Of a stretch of DNA of 64,000 nt, positions 1 to 12,600 are shown in pieces. The translations under genes were made by a program, and so were the position numbers. The notes below the pieces were generated by a model. It saw only the letters and a program-made list of their open reading frames with translations, made no database searches and had not been told where the DNA came from. The stretch's first letter is position 1; every line of letters begins with the position of its first letter. Source of the stretch: Nyssa sinensis (taxonomy: Eukaryota > Streptophyta > Magnoliopsida > Cornales > Nyssaceae); the NCBI GenBank assembly GCA_008638375.1, contig CM018038.1:33249669-33313668 (forward strand), read 5' to 3'.

Positions 1-590
1 CATCTTTCCTTGAAGATCCTCCAATTGCCTCTAATGAACCCCCACAGACCACAACCCCTCGGGCCCTCTGCATTCCTGGAACACCAACCCCCAATCTCAC
101 TCCCATACTTGGAAACAATGACCTCTTTCCAAAGCTCACTATCACCCTCGCCGAATTTCCATAACCATTTCCCAAGAAGGGCTGTGTTAAAAAGACTCAA
201 ATCCTTCACCCCTAAACCACCAAGAGTCGTTGGCTTCTTGATTTTATTCCAAGCAACTAAGTGGGGCTTCTTGCAATCTCTGTCGTGGCCCCATAAGAAA
301 TCCCTTTGAATCTTCTCCAATCTTCTGATGACTGTCTTAGGCACAGGAAAGAGAGACATGAAATAGGTAGGGAGGTTTGACAAGGTACTTTTAAGAAGGG
401 TGAGCCTGCCTCCTTTAGAGAGGAGTTGGCCTTTCCAACTTGACAGCTTGCTAAAAAACCTTTCAACCACAGAATCCTAAACCCCAATAGATCTCAAAGA
501 AGCACCCAAAGGACTCTTCGTGAAGGCCGATGAAGCCACAATGGAGCGTTGACACCTGAGATGGGCAAGAATATTAGTAAAAGGCCGACC
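1..590 (-). mobile_element. L1-type LINE fragment, C-terminal part of reverse transcriptase ORF
   Basis: Read on the minus strand, the segment gives the region after the RT palm in plant L1 LINEs. It reads from a VVERF..KLSSWKGQLLSKGGRLTL stretch through NLPTYFMSLFPVPKTV and LEKIQRDFLWG to GGLGVKDLSLFNTALLGKW and a GCGLWGFIRGNWR stretch near the window start. At least one frameshift or stop separates the pieces. The element runs off the left edge, and the RT catalytic region is missing on the upstream side. It is a decayed insertion in what is probably an MLH1 intron, opposite in orientation to the gene. The family is seen directly; the exact right boundary is uncertain. Confidence 0.85.
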
Positions 591-599
591 GGAGAATGT

Positions 600-1030
600 T
601 TCCTGCCTCACTCAGCATAAAATGTGGAACGTGGTCTTTTTCGATTCCGATTTGGTCGGAGGCTGGACCGGTGTACTTGGAGGCTGTTCCATATCAGCCG
701 GAAATTGCAGAGGTTGCCGGAAGAGTTGAAGGGGAAGAGTCGGTTGCTCACGCACCAAGGGTGCGTCCAATTTCTCATACCAACTCTGTCAAAAAGAGGG
801 CACGTGGCGACCAACGATGGTTTCCAGCTTCACATCGTGCAGTAGATTTCAATTTCAAATCTCGTGATTATGAGAGAGGGCCAAGGGGGTCACGTGGGTC
901 ACGCGTGCCATGAAAGATTCCAGACCGCCAACCTAAAGGGGGTTATGTGGGCTTCGGCAATCCTTTAACCAAAAGAGAAGGACTGATTGGGCTGGGCCAC
1001 CACCAAAAAAACAGAAATAGTAGAAGAGGC
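600..1030. other. Unassigned stretch
   Basis: Two overlapping plus-strand open frames (596-913 and 624-845) occupy a comparatively GC-rich block. I recognise no domain in either. It may be further LINE sequence, such as ORF1, or the edge of an LTR. Confidence 0.3.
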
Positions 1031-2241
1031 CTAGTTTATAAGTGTAATTTGTTTTGATAAGTAATTATTTATGAGTGTAATTATAAAAGATTAATTTGTG
1101 CATTTAGAATCTCTCTCCCCCTTTCCTCTAGAGTATACTTCATTCTATTCTAATGCTTTAAAAGTGAAAATACAAGTTGAGGTAGTTGACCCTTTATTAA
1201 GTAAACGTGCAAGTCTCAAGGCCATTGCTTGGAAGCGAACTGTGGTAGGGCCAGTGACCGCAACCAGTCAGTTTCGGACAACTATTAAAATATGAGATCT
1301 CTCAACGTTGCTAGGTTTGCGTAAGGCTCAACATGAGTATATTGAACGCGACCTACGTGTGCGTAGGGCCAGTCACCGTAACTAGTAGGTGCTGGACAAA
1401 TGACCACAGTATGGGGGCATGGTATGATCCAAGGTTTTACATGGAAAGTACTATTGTTTTAAATGCCCTATATTGAATTATTATTGAAAGTGTTTTCAGT
1501 TACAAGCATTGACACTGAATTTTTTGTTGTTAGAAGTGCTGTATTCAAATGTCCAATATCTTGTTCTTGAAAGGCTAGCAATCGATGGAGATTTAACATG
1601 AAAATTTCTTTCAAAACTCTATCGGTTGAAGCCGATGACAGAGTGCTGTCATTACTCACGAGTTTTTTACGAAGCTCACAGGGTTCTTATCCCTCATTTT
1701 ACTGGTAATGATGAGGAGTGGGAACCAGCGCTGATATAGTAGCTACCAGGAAGACTAGACTAAAGCTAAATAAAAAGGAGTTGGCTCGAGGATAGCACCG
1801 AGGCAGGATTGAACCTCATTTTTGTTATAGTACATATTTTTTAGCTGGAGTCTGATGTAAACGATATATATAAGTGCAACTTTGATGTAAAATATTATTA
1901 TCAATAGATAGTTATGCTTTGATCAGTGGAACTGCTATTGAACCTCATTTTTGTTGGCTAGAGGATAGCACCGAGACAGGATTGAACCTCATTTTTGTTA
2001 TAGTACATATTTTTTAGCTGGACTCTGATGTAAACGATATGTATAAGTGCAACTTTGATGTAAAATATTATTATCAAAAGATAGTAATGCTCTGATTAGT
2101 GGGACTGCTGTTGTGTGATGCTTTTGCTATATTTTAAATATTATCTTGTATAGGTTGGCATCCCATTGATTCTGTACGACTTGTTTGGGTGACAGGCCGG
2201 TCACGTCTTGCATTCCGCATAGGGTGGGGTGCGGGATGTGA
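1031..2241. mobile_element. Probable degraded LTR (Gypsy-like)
   Basis: The block has no coding capacity. It contains repeated 'GGGCCAGTGACCG / GGGCCAGTCACCG' and 'CAGGCCGGTCACG' phrases and closes with 'TGCGGGATGTGACA', a typical plant Gypsy LTR end, at about 2228-2241. No matching second LTR or coding region is visible, so a solo or remnant LTR is the best reading. The left boundary is a guess. Confidence 0.45.
1783..2117 (+). repeat. Tandem duplication, 173-bp unit, two copies
   Basis: Unit 1 begins at 1783 with GGCTCGAGGATAGCACCGAG and unit 2 at 1956 with GGCTAGAGGATAGCACCGAG. The copies share a long body (poorly gapped, few substitutions) through TAAAATATTATTATCAA and AGATAGT. It lies in the probable LTR. 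Confidence 0.85.
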
Positions 2242-3754
2242 CATCTTTTTCTGTTCGGTTTGAAAAAGGTAATGTCCAATCTAGACTATGAGAACTTGAC
2301 CTAGAGTGGGGATGAATAGGTCAAATAGGCCAATTATCGTGGATCTAACCAATTTTAAATTTTTTCAATTTGTTCAAGTTGGATAGTGCAAGTAACTTAA
2401 TTTTCATAAAGCATTGTATTCAAAGACAATCACACAAGAAAACCAAGTTTTTTAAGTGGAAAACTCTGGAAGGGAAAAACCACGAGACCTAGTTAGACCT
2501 GCACAAATACACTATGAAGAAATAAAGTACAAGACAAGACTCAACTTACACAGACTCGACTCCTCAGGCCTTGTTGACGCAGTTCTAGAGCTCCCACAAC
2601 TTGAATCCTCATGCCTTTTTTACAGCTTCGAACTCGAATCTACGATATCCATCACAATCATTGAGCCTCAATTTCCACCGACGAGTCCTCCAAGCTAGAA
2701 CTTCCAAATCACTGATGTAGAATAAAGGATCTCTGGGTTTTAATCACGGGGGCATAGTTTTTCTAAATGTTGTTTAATGATATGAATAGTATGAAAACTT
2801 AGAAAAACTCTCAGAAGTCTCACAAAAAGATCCGTATGCCTCTCTAATGATTAAGTCTTGAAATTGGAATTTATAGGAGTTGAGTTTAAATTTGCACCAA
2901 CTAAAATTCTGCTTGAGTTCAAACTTAATTGGTCCAGTTCGAACTGAATTCTGTTTGAGTTCAAACTTGACTTCAAACTGGATCAAACTCAACGTACTGG
3001 CCTCACATTTTTCCACTTCACTTCAGTTCAAACACTACAAGTATAAGTTTGAACTTGAGATCATAGTTGATCAAACTGGAACTACTGGAAAACATTAAAA
3101 TGTAATTCAAGTCTCCAATTCAAACTTCGTGAATACTGGTTCAAATGCAAGTTAATACCCAATAAACCAAGTTCGAACTTGACATAAAACTCAATTCAAA
3201 CTAGCCATTCTGTGTTTGCAATATAAATCCCATTAACTTCAGTTCAAACTTTGGTTTAAACTGCCATCGAACTGGCCAATCTATTGGTCAAATACACAAT
3301 CTATAAAAATTCAGTTCGAAGTTGACTTTGAACTGGGATCGAGCTGAGCCTTCTGTCACCCCAAGAAAACAACCAAATTAGCTCTAGTACGAACTCCAAA
3401 TGACTCCAGTTCAAACTCAACTTGCCATTACCATATTCAAAACTCATTTTAACATTTGAACACAAAAACTAATGAGAAGTTTTGTTTGGAAAACACTTTT
3501 AAAACTTGTTTTAAAAATTTTCAAGTGTGTGCGCAATCCAATCCTAGGCAAAGTCTCTAAGTCCACTTACCATCAAACCAAAGGGTAGCTAGGCCTTCAC
3601 TTAATCTTCAATGATGGTCAATGACCTCCGAACCACTAGGCTTGAGTTGGCGTGACACTCATAGTCTTAGACTTGACCTTATAACCATTTACAATTGTTG
3701 CTTTTGTCACACGGAATATGCCAACACAACATGACTAGACTTTGAATCCTAACA
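2242..3754. repeat. Unassigned region with a cluster of GTTCAAACT-type motifs
   Basis: No coding region is recognised. Between about 2870 and 3420 the motif AGTTCAAACT and variants, including the palindromic AGTTCGAACT, recur on both strands roughly every 20-40 bp. The stretch is probably repeat-derived but of unknown family. Confidence 0.5.
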
Positions 3755-4391
3755 CGGTCCTTTTACGAGGCTTTGGCTTGGGATAAAGAGGAGTTGTTTC
3801 CTTCTAAAAGCATTTGGAAGATGAAGGTGTCCTTGAAAGTGAGGTATTTTGTATGGACTATGGTGGCGGATGCCATCTTGGTTGTTGACAACCTCAAAAG
3901 AAGAGGATTCATTTGGCTAATAGGTGTTGCATGTGCAATGTTGAAGAGGAGACAGTGCACAACTTGTTTCTATATTGTTCAGTGGTTCGGGAGCTAGATT
4001 CTATGTTGTTCTCGTTGTTTAGTATAGCTTGGGTCATACCACGGATGGTGATGGACTTGCTAAGATGTGGGAAAGGTCGATGGAAGTGTATAGGGGCTGG
4101 ACAGGTCTGGCCAATAATCCCCTTTACCTTATCTGGTGTGTGTGGCGGGAGTGGAATAGGCTACCTTCTAAAGGGAAATAAAGGAATTTGAACTAGCTTA
4201 AATGGATACTAATACATGCTTTGTATTTTTGGATTATACAAAATTATTGTAGACCTTTAGATTCTTTTGTAGAGTATTTGAGCATTATGATTTTGAGTTG
4301 AGTTGTTGTCTATGTATTCTCCTCGTGTACATGGGTACACCCCCTTTTTTTGGCACTTTTTAATGCAATACTTTTACTTATAAGAAAAAAA
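3755..4391 (+). mobile_element. L1-type LINE 3' end (zf-RVT region, 3' UTR, A tail)
   Basis: Frameshifted plus-strand reading frames give the zf-RVT domain of plant L1 ORF2: FPSKSIWKMKV, KVRYFVWTM, LKRRGF, then CCMCNVEEETVHNLFLYCSV with the Cys/His spacing of that domain, followed by W..WREW-like residues. The 3' UTR ends in an A-rich tail at about 4380-4391 after CTTTTACTTATAAG. Everything upstream is missing, as expected of a 5'-truncated insertion. The frame switches at about 3913, and the copy is dead. Confidence 0.85.
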
Positions 4392-5164
4392 CTGTTCGCT
4401 TCTAAAATAAGTGTTGTTGGAATCCCTTAGGCATTACATGTAAGGTTGGGCTTGCACCACAAATTCACTGAAGAGCTTCAATAGGAGCTCGAAAAAACTT
4501 TAAAATGGTTTCTATTGAATTGAAGTACATAGATGCATCTCAACTTTTAGCCTATCTCCTAATCGTAGTTGGACAAGAAGTAGTGTTACAACTTTTGGAC
4601 TTTGACTAATAACTATTCTAACCCAGGTAAGGCTACACATAGAGGCCTAGTGATGCGTGATTTCTTAGTGTAATGGTGAAAGTTTGAGTGGCCATGGTGA
4701 GAGTACAACTTCGAGTTTCAGAGCAGTTACTTTAGGCAGATAATGCCAAAGGTTGGGTCTGTATCTAGTCTAGCCACCTAGAATCCAACATTGGTAGGCC
4801 TAACTTTGGTAAATGGGACATAAAAGATCCAATAACATAACTAAACCCATCTACAAACAAGATAGGAACACCATTTCTTCATCTAAAGTTTATGAAATAA
4901 TTTTTAAAATATCCTTTGTCTTGACAAAGCTTAAGAAAACATAAAGCATTCTAATACAACCTAATTTGAGAATAAGATAAAATTCAAACCCTAGACCCTC
5001 CTCGCCCCTACCGGCGTTTCCTAATCATACTTTGTTGCTTTAATAGGCTTCATGAGCCAAGGTATGAAAAGGGGTCCGATCCTTTCACTTGAACATCACT
5101 TGATGCTACAGCATTGAGGTATTTATAAGAGATTTTCCATAAGGTGAATAAAGCCTTTAATATA
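4392..5164. other. No recognisable feature
   Basis: AT-rich spacer, presumably intron of MLH1. I see no coding, RNA or terminal-repeat signal. Confidence 0.4.
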
Positions 5165-6193
5165 TGGGAGTGTTTCGGGGGGCTGGTGCTCGGGCAGTTT
5201 TGATGGGCCGATGGGTTGCGGTTTATGGGGTTACATTAGAAGAAGATGGAGACCTTTTCAGGAGAGATGCGGGTTTACCTTGGGCAAGGGAGATCGGGTG
5301 AAATTTTGGGATGATGTGTGGTGTGGGGCTATTCCGCTGAAGATGAAATACCCTAGGCTGTACAGTTTGGCTACTAACAAGGCGGCTTGGGTTAGAGAGT
5401 ATGTGGCGAGCACAGGGAATACATTTGTCTAGACTCCATCTTTTAGAAGAGACTTCTTTGATTGGGAGTTTGAGGAGGTGGATTCTTTTCTTAGTCACAT
5501 CAACAATTTCAGGACTGTGGACGGTAGAGAGGATAAGAGGATATGGATTCCGGACAAGTCATTCTTTTTAGTGAGACCTTTTTATAAGAGTTTGTTTGTT
5601 CCCGAAAACACACTATTCCCATGGAAGCTCACTTGGCGTTCAAAAGCTCCCCCCAAAGCCTCCTTCTTCACTTAGGAAGCTTCTTGGGAGGCCATTTTAA
5701 CGGCAGAAAACTTAAAGAAGAGAGGGTTTTTGATGGCTAGTAGATGCTACCTTTGTAAGAATGATGAAGAAAGAGTGGATCACGCTCTCATTCACTGTCA
5801 TGTCTCATGGAGTTGTTGGAACCTAGTTTTTGTCATGTTTGGTTTCTCTTGGGTCATGCCCTGCTCCGTCAAAGACCTTTTGTTAGCATGGGAAGGGTGT
5901 ATCCTTCCAAAAAGATATCAAGAGAATTTGGAGATTGGTCCCCATTTGCCTCTTGTGGTGCCTTTGGACCGAGAGAAACAGTCGTGTTTTTGAAGATCGG
6001 GAGCTTACCACTCCCTATCTTAAAGATTCCTTTTTGCGTTTATTATTTTTTTGGGCCAAAGAAGCTTTTCCTGTAAATGTTTCTTCTTTTGTTGACTTTT
6101 TGGGGTCTTTAAGGCCGTTGTAAATCTCTTAAGGGTTTTTGCCCTTTTGCCCGTCTTGGGCTTCTTAATATATACCTTACTTATCAAAAAAAA
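5165..6193 (+). mobile_element. L1-type LINE 3' fragment
   Basis: The plus-strand frames run GCGLWGYIRRRW, GKGDRVKFWDDVWCG, RIWIPDKSFF, FPWKLTWRSKAPPKASFF, LKKRGFLMASRCYLC, ERVDHALIHC, then the C-terminal W..WSC..LVFVMFGFSWVMP and WAKEAFP stretches. These are the distal ORF2 and zf-RVT region of a plant L1 element. In-frame stops near 5430 and 5673 and a frame change near 5935 show decay. The 3' UTR ends CTTACTTATC plus an A run at 6185-6193. The 5' part is absent. It lies about 300 bp upstream of the first MLH1 exon in the window. Confidence 0.9.
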
Positions 6194-6501
6194 ATATTTG
6201 TATTTACGTATATACTTCATCCTTATTATCTGTGTGACAACATGAAGGTTTTATGCATGTAAAATAAGGATACTTTTGTTGCCTATGCATTTGTGTAAAT
6301 TATGTGCTGTCTTAGGGGTACTACTTGATTGGTGTCAATGTAGATTTCTTGACTTCATTGAATATGCCTGGGTAAAAATAACCAAAGAATCCTTTCTGAT
6401 TGATAGAGAAAGTAAACCACTATTTTTTTTTTGCACTGATCTGTTAGTTAGTTAGTTTGAAACTTGTTAATCTGTTCAGAGCATTCAATGTCAATATGCA
6501 G

Positions 6502-6600
6502 GTAAGCCTTTTGAATCAGGAAGTTATTATTGAGAAGATACAGTCTGCCGTGGAATTTAAATTGAGAAACTCTAATGAGTCAAGGACATTTCAGGAACAG
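6502..6600 (+). CDS. MLH1: MLH1 exon A (first in window), 33 codons
   Basis: Encodes [19 protein letters not shown] through RTFQEQ, the end of the N-terminal region that follows the HPTK-type motif in MutL proteins. It begins and ends in phase 0. The acceptor is ATATGCAG and the donor GTATAT. The exon's own first bases are GTAAGC, so the acceptor AG is followed directly by a donor-like consensus. The polypyrimidine tract is weak. Confidence 0.95.
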
Positions 6601-9600
6601 GTATATTTCGCAAACTCGTGGCAAAGCTCAAAATAGATGCTTTTCTCTGTTTGATAAGAAAATATTTGGTGTTTCAAACTAAATAACCAGCTTGATTATT
6701 CCCCTATATTATCTCACAAGCTTCATGTAAATTGATCAAAGAAGGATCCTTTTTGTTTGAGATGAAGGATCTTTTTTGTTTTCCTTGTATTTTTTAGGTC
6801 TTGGTGTTGTTTAGTGTTGTGGCTATCTACTCTCTCAGCTTTGCAGGAGTCCAAAGGGCAGGGCTGCAGAAAGTTCCTGTAGTCATTGAACTTTTCCTTT
6901 AATTATGAGATGCAAATGTTGATTTCTGTTGGGAATAGTAGGAAAGGGAGGGGTTGGTGGCCAGAGTGTGGTGATGGAATGTTGTAGGCCTTGGAGTTTT
7001 GACAAAGACCTTCTGCTAAAGTCTTCCAGAAAAGTTCTTGTGGGAGAAGTTGTGGTCTTGGATAAGACAAAGTTAGAATATAATGAGGAGGTGGTTACTG
7101 ATTTAGGGATGTCAATCTCGCAGATTGGGTTTTTATTCATGTTTAAGACGTCTGTGTAAGCGAATCTTTTGTCTTCAATGGTTCAGGGTGGTTTGAATTT
7201 ATTCTTGTGGGATTATTGGGTAGTTTAAAAATTTTTGGTTGTGATAGCTACTTTTTGTTTTATCTATATTCTAACCTATGGCTACTTTCTGTGTTGTTTT
7301 TATTCAAAACCATGGACATTGGATGAGTGCAGACTTTGGGGCCTCTTGTGTGTATGGGTCTTATGATAAGTCTCATAGGTAAGGCCAATGGATTGAAAAG
7401 TTAAGTCCCAATATTGGAGGAATAGTGGTGGAAATTGGGTTTGTGTGGTTGGCCTTTTTTTTTTTGTTAGTTGCTATACAAGAGTGGCAATTAGATAGAA
7501 AGGTAGTTACATCATGCACATCTGCCTTTCAATGATTAATTGTTTCTTTTTCTTTTTAGTTTTTTGGTAGATCCCCTACTTCTAAGGAAAAGGTTCAATT
7601 GGTACAATGGTCAAAATACCTCGGTAGTGTCAAGGATTGACCATCGAGATGCTCCATTCAAATGCTTTGTCTCCCCGTCCCCAACGCAACCCAAAATCTA
7701 GTTGCTAAACTTGTGCATAGATATGTGCTGAGTACTTAACAAAGCTGTATCCCAATTTTTTGCTAGTGAGAGAAGCTAGCGGAGAAGGCCGAGAGGTGCC
7801 GAAGGAGCCGAGGGACACCGAAAAGGGGAGGACCGAGAAAGAGAAGCTATGGTTTAGAAAACCTGCTCTGATACCATGACGAAGTATTTTAGAGAATGAA
7901 AAAGATATATTCTTCTCTCTAGGAGGTCAAGATTTATAGTCACAACTTACAAGTAAATAAGGAAACTATCCTAAATTAGTTCCTACAATCAATCAATCAA
8001 TCTAATGCTTAAATTAAGCTACAGATTAAGCTCAATCTAATGCCTAAATTAAGCTACAGATTCGGTCAATATTTACAATTCATATTTACAACACTAATTT
8101 AATGCTATTAAACATTTATTAAATATTAAATCTATAAAAGACTATGGACAATTGTTTTTGCTCCTTTTTAAATAGAGAATGACAATAGAATGCTATTATG
8201 TGCCCTCTCAACTATGATTTCTATAGGAAAGATGTAACTCACATAAGGCTACAAGCAACTAAATTGAAGTTAGCCGTCAACGTGACAATTGACTTGTAAT
8301 TAACAATAAGTTAATTTTTTTCGATCATATAATGACGCGGCTATTCTATTCTTTAAAGTTAGAAAATAGTCTTCTTTTCAATCAAAAGCATTTATCACGA
8401 CAAATGATAAAAGCAACTTATGTTATTTGTTAGTACAAAGCAATTTGCGATATTTCGTGATATAGTGCGATATTTCGTGATAGCTCGTGATATAAGCAAT
8501 ATTATGCGAATTTCCAAATAAAAAAGTTGCGATACTTATTGTGGTATTTTGAGATATATCGTGATATACCATGGACATTCTGTGAGTTTTTTTTTTTTAC
8601 ATTCAAATATCGTATCACAAGTGAAAGCAATGCGATATATCGAGCAATATATCATGATTTTTATTCCATGCATGCAACTATTTCCATGGAAGTCTATTTG
8701 GCATTTGAAGGCTTCTCCCAAGGTTGCTTTCTTTGGTTGCAGCAGCCCTTGGTAAAATACTCACATTGGCAATCTTCATTGGTGGGGAATAGTAGTGGTT
8801 AAGTGTTGTTGCATGTGCAAGAGCAATGAGGAATCAATCGGTACAAAAGATCTTTGAAGCAAGATACGCTTCTCTATGGACTTTGAAGCATAATATGCTT
8901 AGCTCCCTGTATTTTTGGAATAGTGTCCTTTTTTGTCTATAGATTCTTTTGTAGAGTTTTTACATGATATGAGGTTATAGTTATTTTCTTCTTTTTGTAT
9001 TCGCCATGTGTACATGAGTGCACCCTTGTTTTTGTGCTTAATGAATTCTCTTTTACTTATCCAAAAAAAGGATAAGGAAAGGAAAAAAGAGAGAAGAAAA
9101 AAAAGAAAAAGAAAAAAGGATTATCATAAAGTTAATTGCTAGGGGACTTGATGGAGTGCTAAATGAACTAAAAGAAACAGCTCAAACAAACCGAGTGTGA
9201 ACCTAAATTGACAATAACAGATATGATAATTTCATGACTAGTCCTATTCTTATCCCAGTGTATGCAATACCTTCAATATGTTCATAATATTGGTTGCCTT
9301 TTGGCTTGCCAGAAAAGGGGAAAAATTTCTTGCCTTTTGGCCAGTTTTTATTGGATTTTTAATTGTAGTTCACTTTTGTGGTTCTTTTGTACACAGATAC
9401 ATAATACACGATTTCAACACAATCATATAGAAATGATTATCAGCTTGCTCCTTTGAGGAATGGAATGAACAGGGCCGACTAACTATGTCATATGTCTCCT
9501 TTCCAGTCAGGGGCAAGGGAGTAGTATGAGAAGCGATCGGAATATATGAATGTCCTTTTTTCTATTTATTTGGTGATTGCCATTGCCAGCACATATCATT

Positions 9601-12600
9601 TCTGTCTCCCAATTTTGAAACTAGCCGTTGTCCACAACTATGGAGTTTAAAGTTAAAACAATGTGGATTAACAGTGTTGGATTATACCTAATTTCTTGTT
9701 AAAGTTTTGGCATTTCTTTAGCATGCTCCAAACTGACATGTCGAAAACATGCACGGTTATGAAATACAGAATGGATTAGCAGTGTTGGATTAGTTCTAAT
9801 TTTGTATTTCAGTTTTGGCATTTCTTTTAACACACACAAAAGCGGACATGTACAAAACCATGCATTGTTATTTACAAATGTTTTGGTTAATAGTGAAATT
9901 ATTGATATAACATTCGTTTATAGAGATTGAATAAACCTTTTATAAGCTGGAGATTAATACGAAGTTCTTACTTATCAAAACAAAATATAAAAATATGAAG
10001 TTCTTCATTGTTACGAAAGGTCCTTCATTTTGTCTTGTAAGAATTTGAAGATAGTGAAGCACTCAGCTCTTTCAATCATCAACCTCCCTCTCACAAAAAA
10101 AAGAAAAAGAAAAAGAAAAGTAAGAAAGAAGAAAGAAGAAAGAAGAAGAAGAAGAAGAAGAAGACAGAAAAAAGCCACTCCCCTATAAAAGCAACAACAG
10201 TATATTTTGTCTGTAATTTCCAGGCAACCAAAAATGAAGAGCGTTCAACCTTAACATCTTAAGTTTATCTTCGAACGTTCTTCTGTTTCTATCTCTCCCC
10301 TCACTACATAAGACACAGGCGCTGTCTACTAAGCATCTCTCAGCCTCCTAGAAACATAGCCAGTAGCTCAACAATAAAGAAATTCCTCCACTGTCTGTGG
10401 CATAACCCGAGAGACGCCAAAAAGGTTGAACAACATACACCACAAATCCCAAGTCACTCCACTGTACAGAGGAAGATGATTAATAGTCTCCTCAGCCTTT
10501 TTACATTAGTAACACCAATTTCTGATCATTTTCCCCTTATCAATAGTCAAAATCGCCTCCAATTACACTATCCAAACCACACGTAAAAAAGAAAAAGGAA
10601 AAGAATTTAAAAAATGCACTTTAGCTTTCCAAATGCTCTTCCAAGGAAATTGAGAAACTTCACTTCTATGTAAAACCCTGTAAAGAGATCGACCCCAACT
10701 CTATCCCTGCCATCCGGGCACTATATATTTCTCCCCACATACTGGAGAGCTATGCAACCTCTCAAACAAATCATCTACCCACTTCTTAAGTGGAAAAGAA
10801 ATATGCTACTGTATTTTCAATACGTGCTGCTAGATTCAGTGCTTGTGGACTCTAAGCTCTAGCTTTTTACGGTTGTGCAAACTTTGGTTACTTTCTTTGT
10901 CATCAGGAATCAATTTTAGTCATCTTGAATATGTTTAAATTTTCTAATTTGAAAGTGTGATGATTTGAATACGTGTTACCTTTTTCTAAGGTCATGTGAA
11001 TATTATGGATTTCTGGTAGACTTGTTTCAAAGCGGTGCTTGGCGAAATTGCACTGAGCTCTTTGGCTACGTTGGGTACTTGTCTTTGTTCAAAGTGGGGA
11101 AACTCAATTCTTTTTTAATTTTTGTTTTTGATCATTGAAATTTTCCTTGGGCCAGGTTTTTCAAGTATGTGTCAGAAAGGAAATATATTAATCAAAATTT
11201 TTTTTTTTTGGCTGAAAGAGGTGTCTAGGTACCTAGCAGCGGAATTGAATATATCTTATGAAAGGTTATTAAAATTCTGGTATCCTATTCCTTGTGTTTG
11301 GGAATGAACATTCCAAAGCATGCTGAGCTAATTTTTCTGAACGCTTAATCTAATAATGTAAACATTTTTTGCTATTATCTTCTCTTGATTTTCTTCTGTG
11401 TAATAAGAAAACAGAAAAAAAAATAGAAAGTAAATTGAAAAATCTATAAGATGGAGTTTTTAACGGGAAGATTTAAGGACAGGGCATTAGCATGTCAATA
11501 ACCTAAGTGTCAAGTTATAAAGGTACACTAAGTTCATTGTTTTAATATGATTAATACCAGTGTAACAAATTTCTAAAAGTAAATACATAACTTGTGCTTT
11601 CTTATGTTACTATGTTTCATTAATCATTTATGTTTTGAAAGGTAATCAAACTCATTTTTGGAAAACACTTGACACATTCAATTTATTTGATCTGCAAAAG
11701 CCTACTATTATACAACATATTAGAGTTTGTTGGTTCTTTAGTTTCTGTTTTTGTACTCATTCAGGTACCAAAATAATCTTCATTCTAGGTTACCATGATA
11801 TATATTAATATGCTGGATATTGTGCAAAACCACAACCAAAACAATCTACTGCCTAAAATACAGAAAATTAGATTTCCTTCTACCAACCAAAATTGCCTTT
11901 ATTATTTTACTAAGTTCAATATCATATGATCATGGAAAGTGAATACTGGATCATTGTTGGAATCCGACATACAAAGTAAATTAAAGTTGGATAATATTCA
12001 CATATCAAGAGTTGGCTAGGTGTTATTTTAAGTTAATGTCTCAAATTGGCTGTGATGTTATTGGGATATGGGACAATCTCTCATAATATATAGAATATAT
12101 CAATATACATCTACCTTTCATGACAATAGGGTAAAGAACACAAGTAAGTTCTTCTGATCTGCCTTTCTCTTTTGTCTCTCTCTCTCTCTCTCTCTCTCTC
12201 TAAATCAAGAATTGTGATGCTTCCTGTGCTGGTGCTATTTTTGCTTCTCTGCATTTCAGACAAATACACTTTACTTACTTTTGGGATCTTTGGTTTCATG
12301 AATGGGGCAGAGCCTAGATCCCTCTCCATCTAGTCCCATGGCTACAATCAAAGATTCCCCTATTAGTCCATCAGCAACTGGTATGCAGAATATTTTCTTT
12401 TTCATTGCTGTTAACATACCTCAACCGTTAGCAAATCTATTTAGTATATTTGTTTATCTAATTTTGTTGCCTCATCTTTTTCAGGGTCGAAATCGCAAAA
12501 AGTTCCAGTGCATAAAATGGTCCGGACAGATTCACTGGTTCCTGCTGGAAGGTTGCACGCCTACTTGCAAGTTAAGCCTCCTAGTAATCTTGAAAGAAAT

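Noticed and set aside
10..309. 99-codon plus-strand open frame at the window start
   Set aside because: It is the antisense of LINE reverse-transcriptase sequence, which gives a clear protein match on the minus strand.
596..913. Small host gene in a GC-richer block
   Set aside because: Two overlapping frames compete, neither shows a domain, and the surroundings are transposon remnants.
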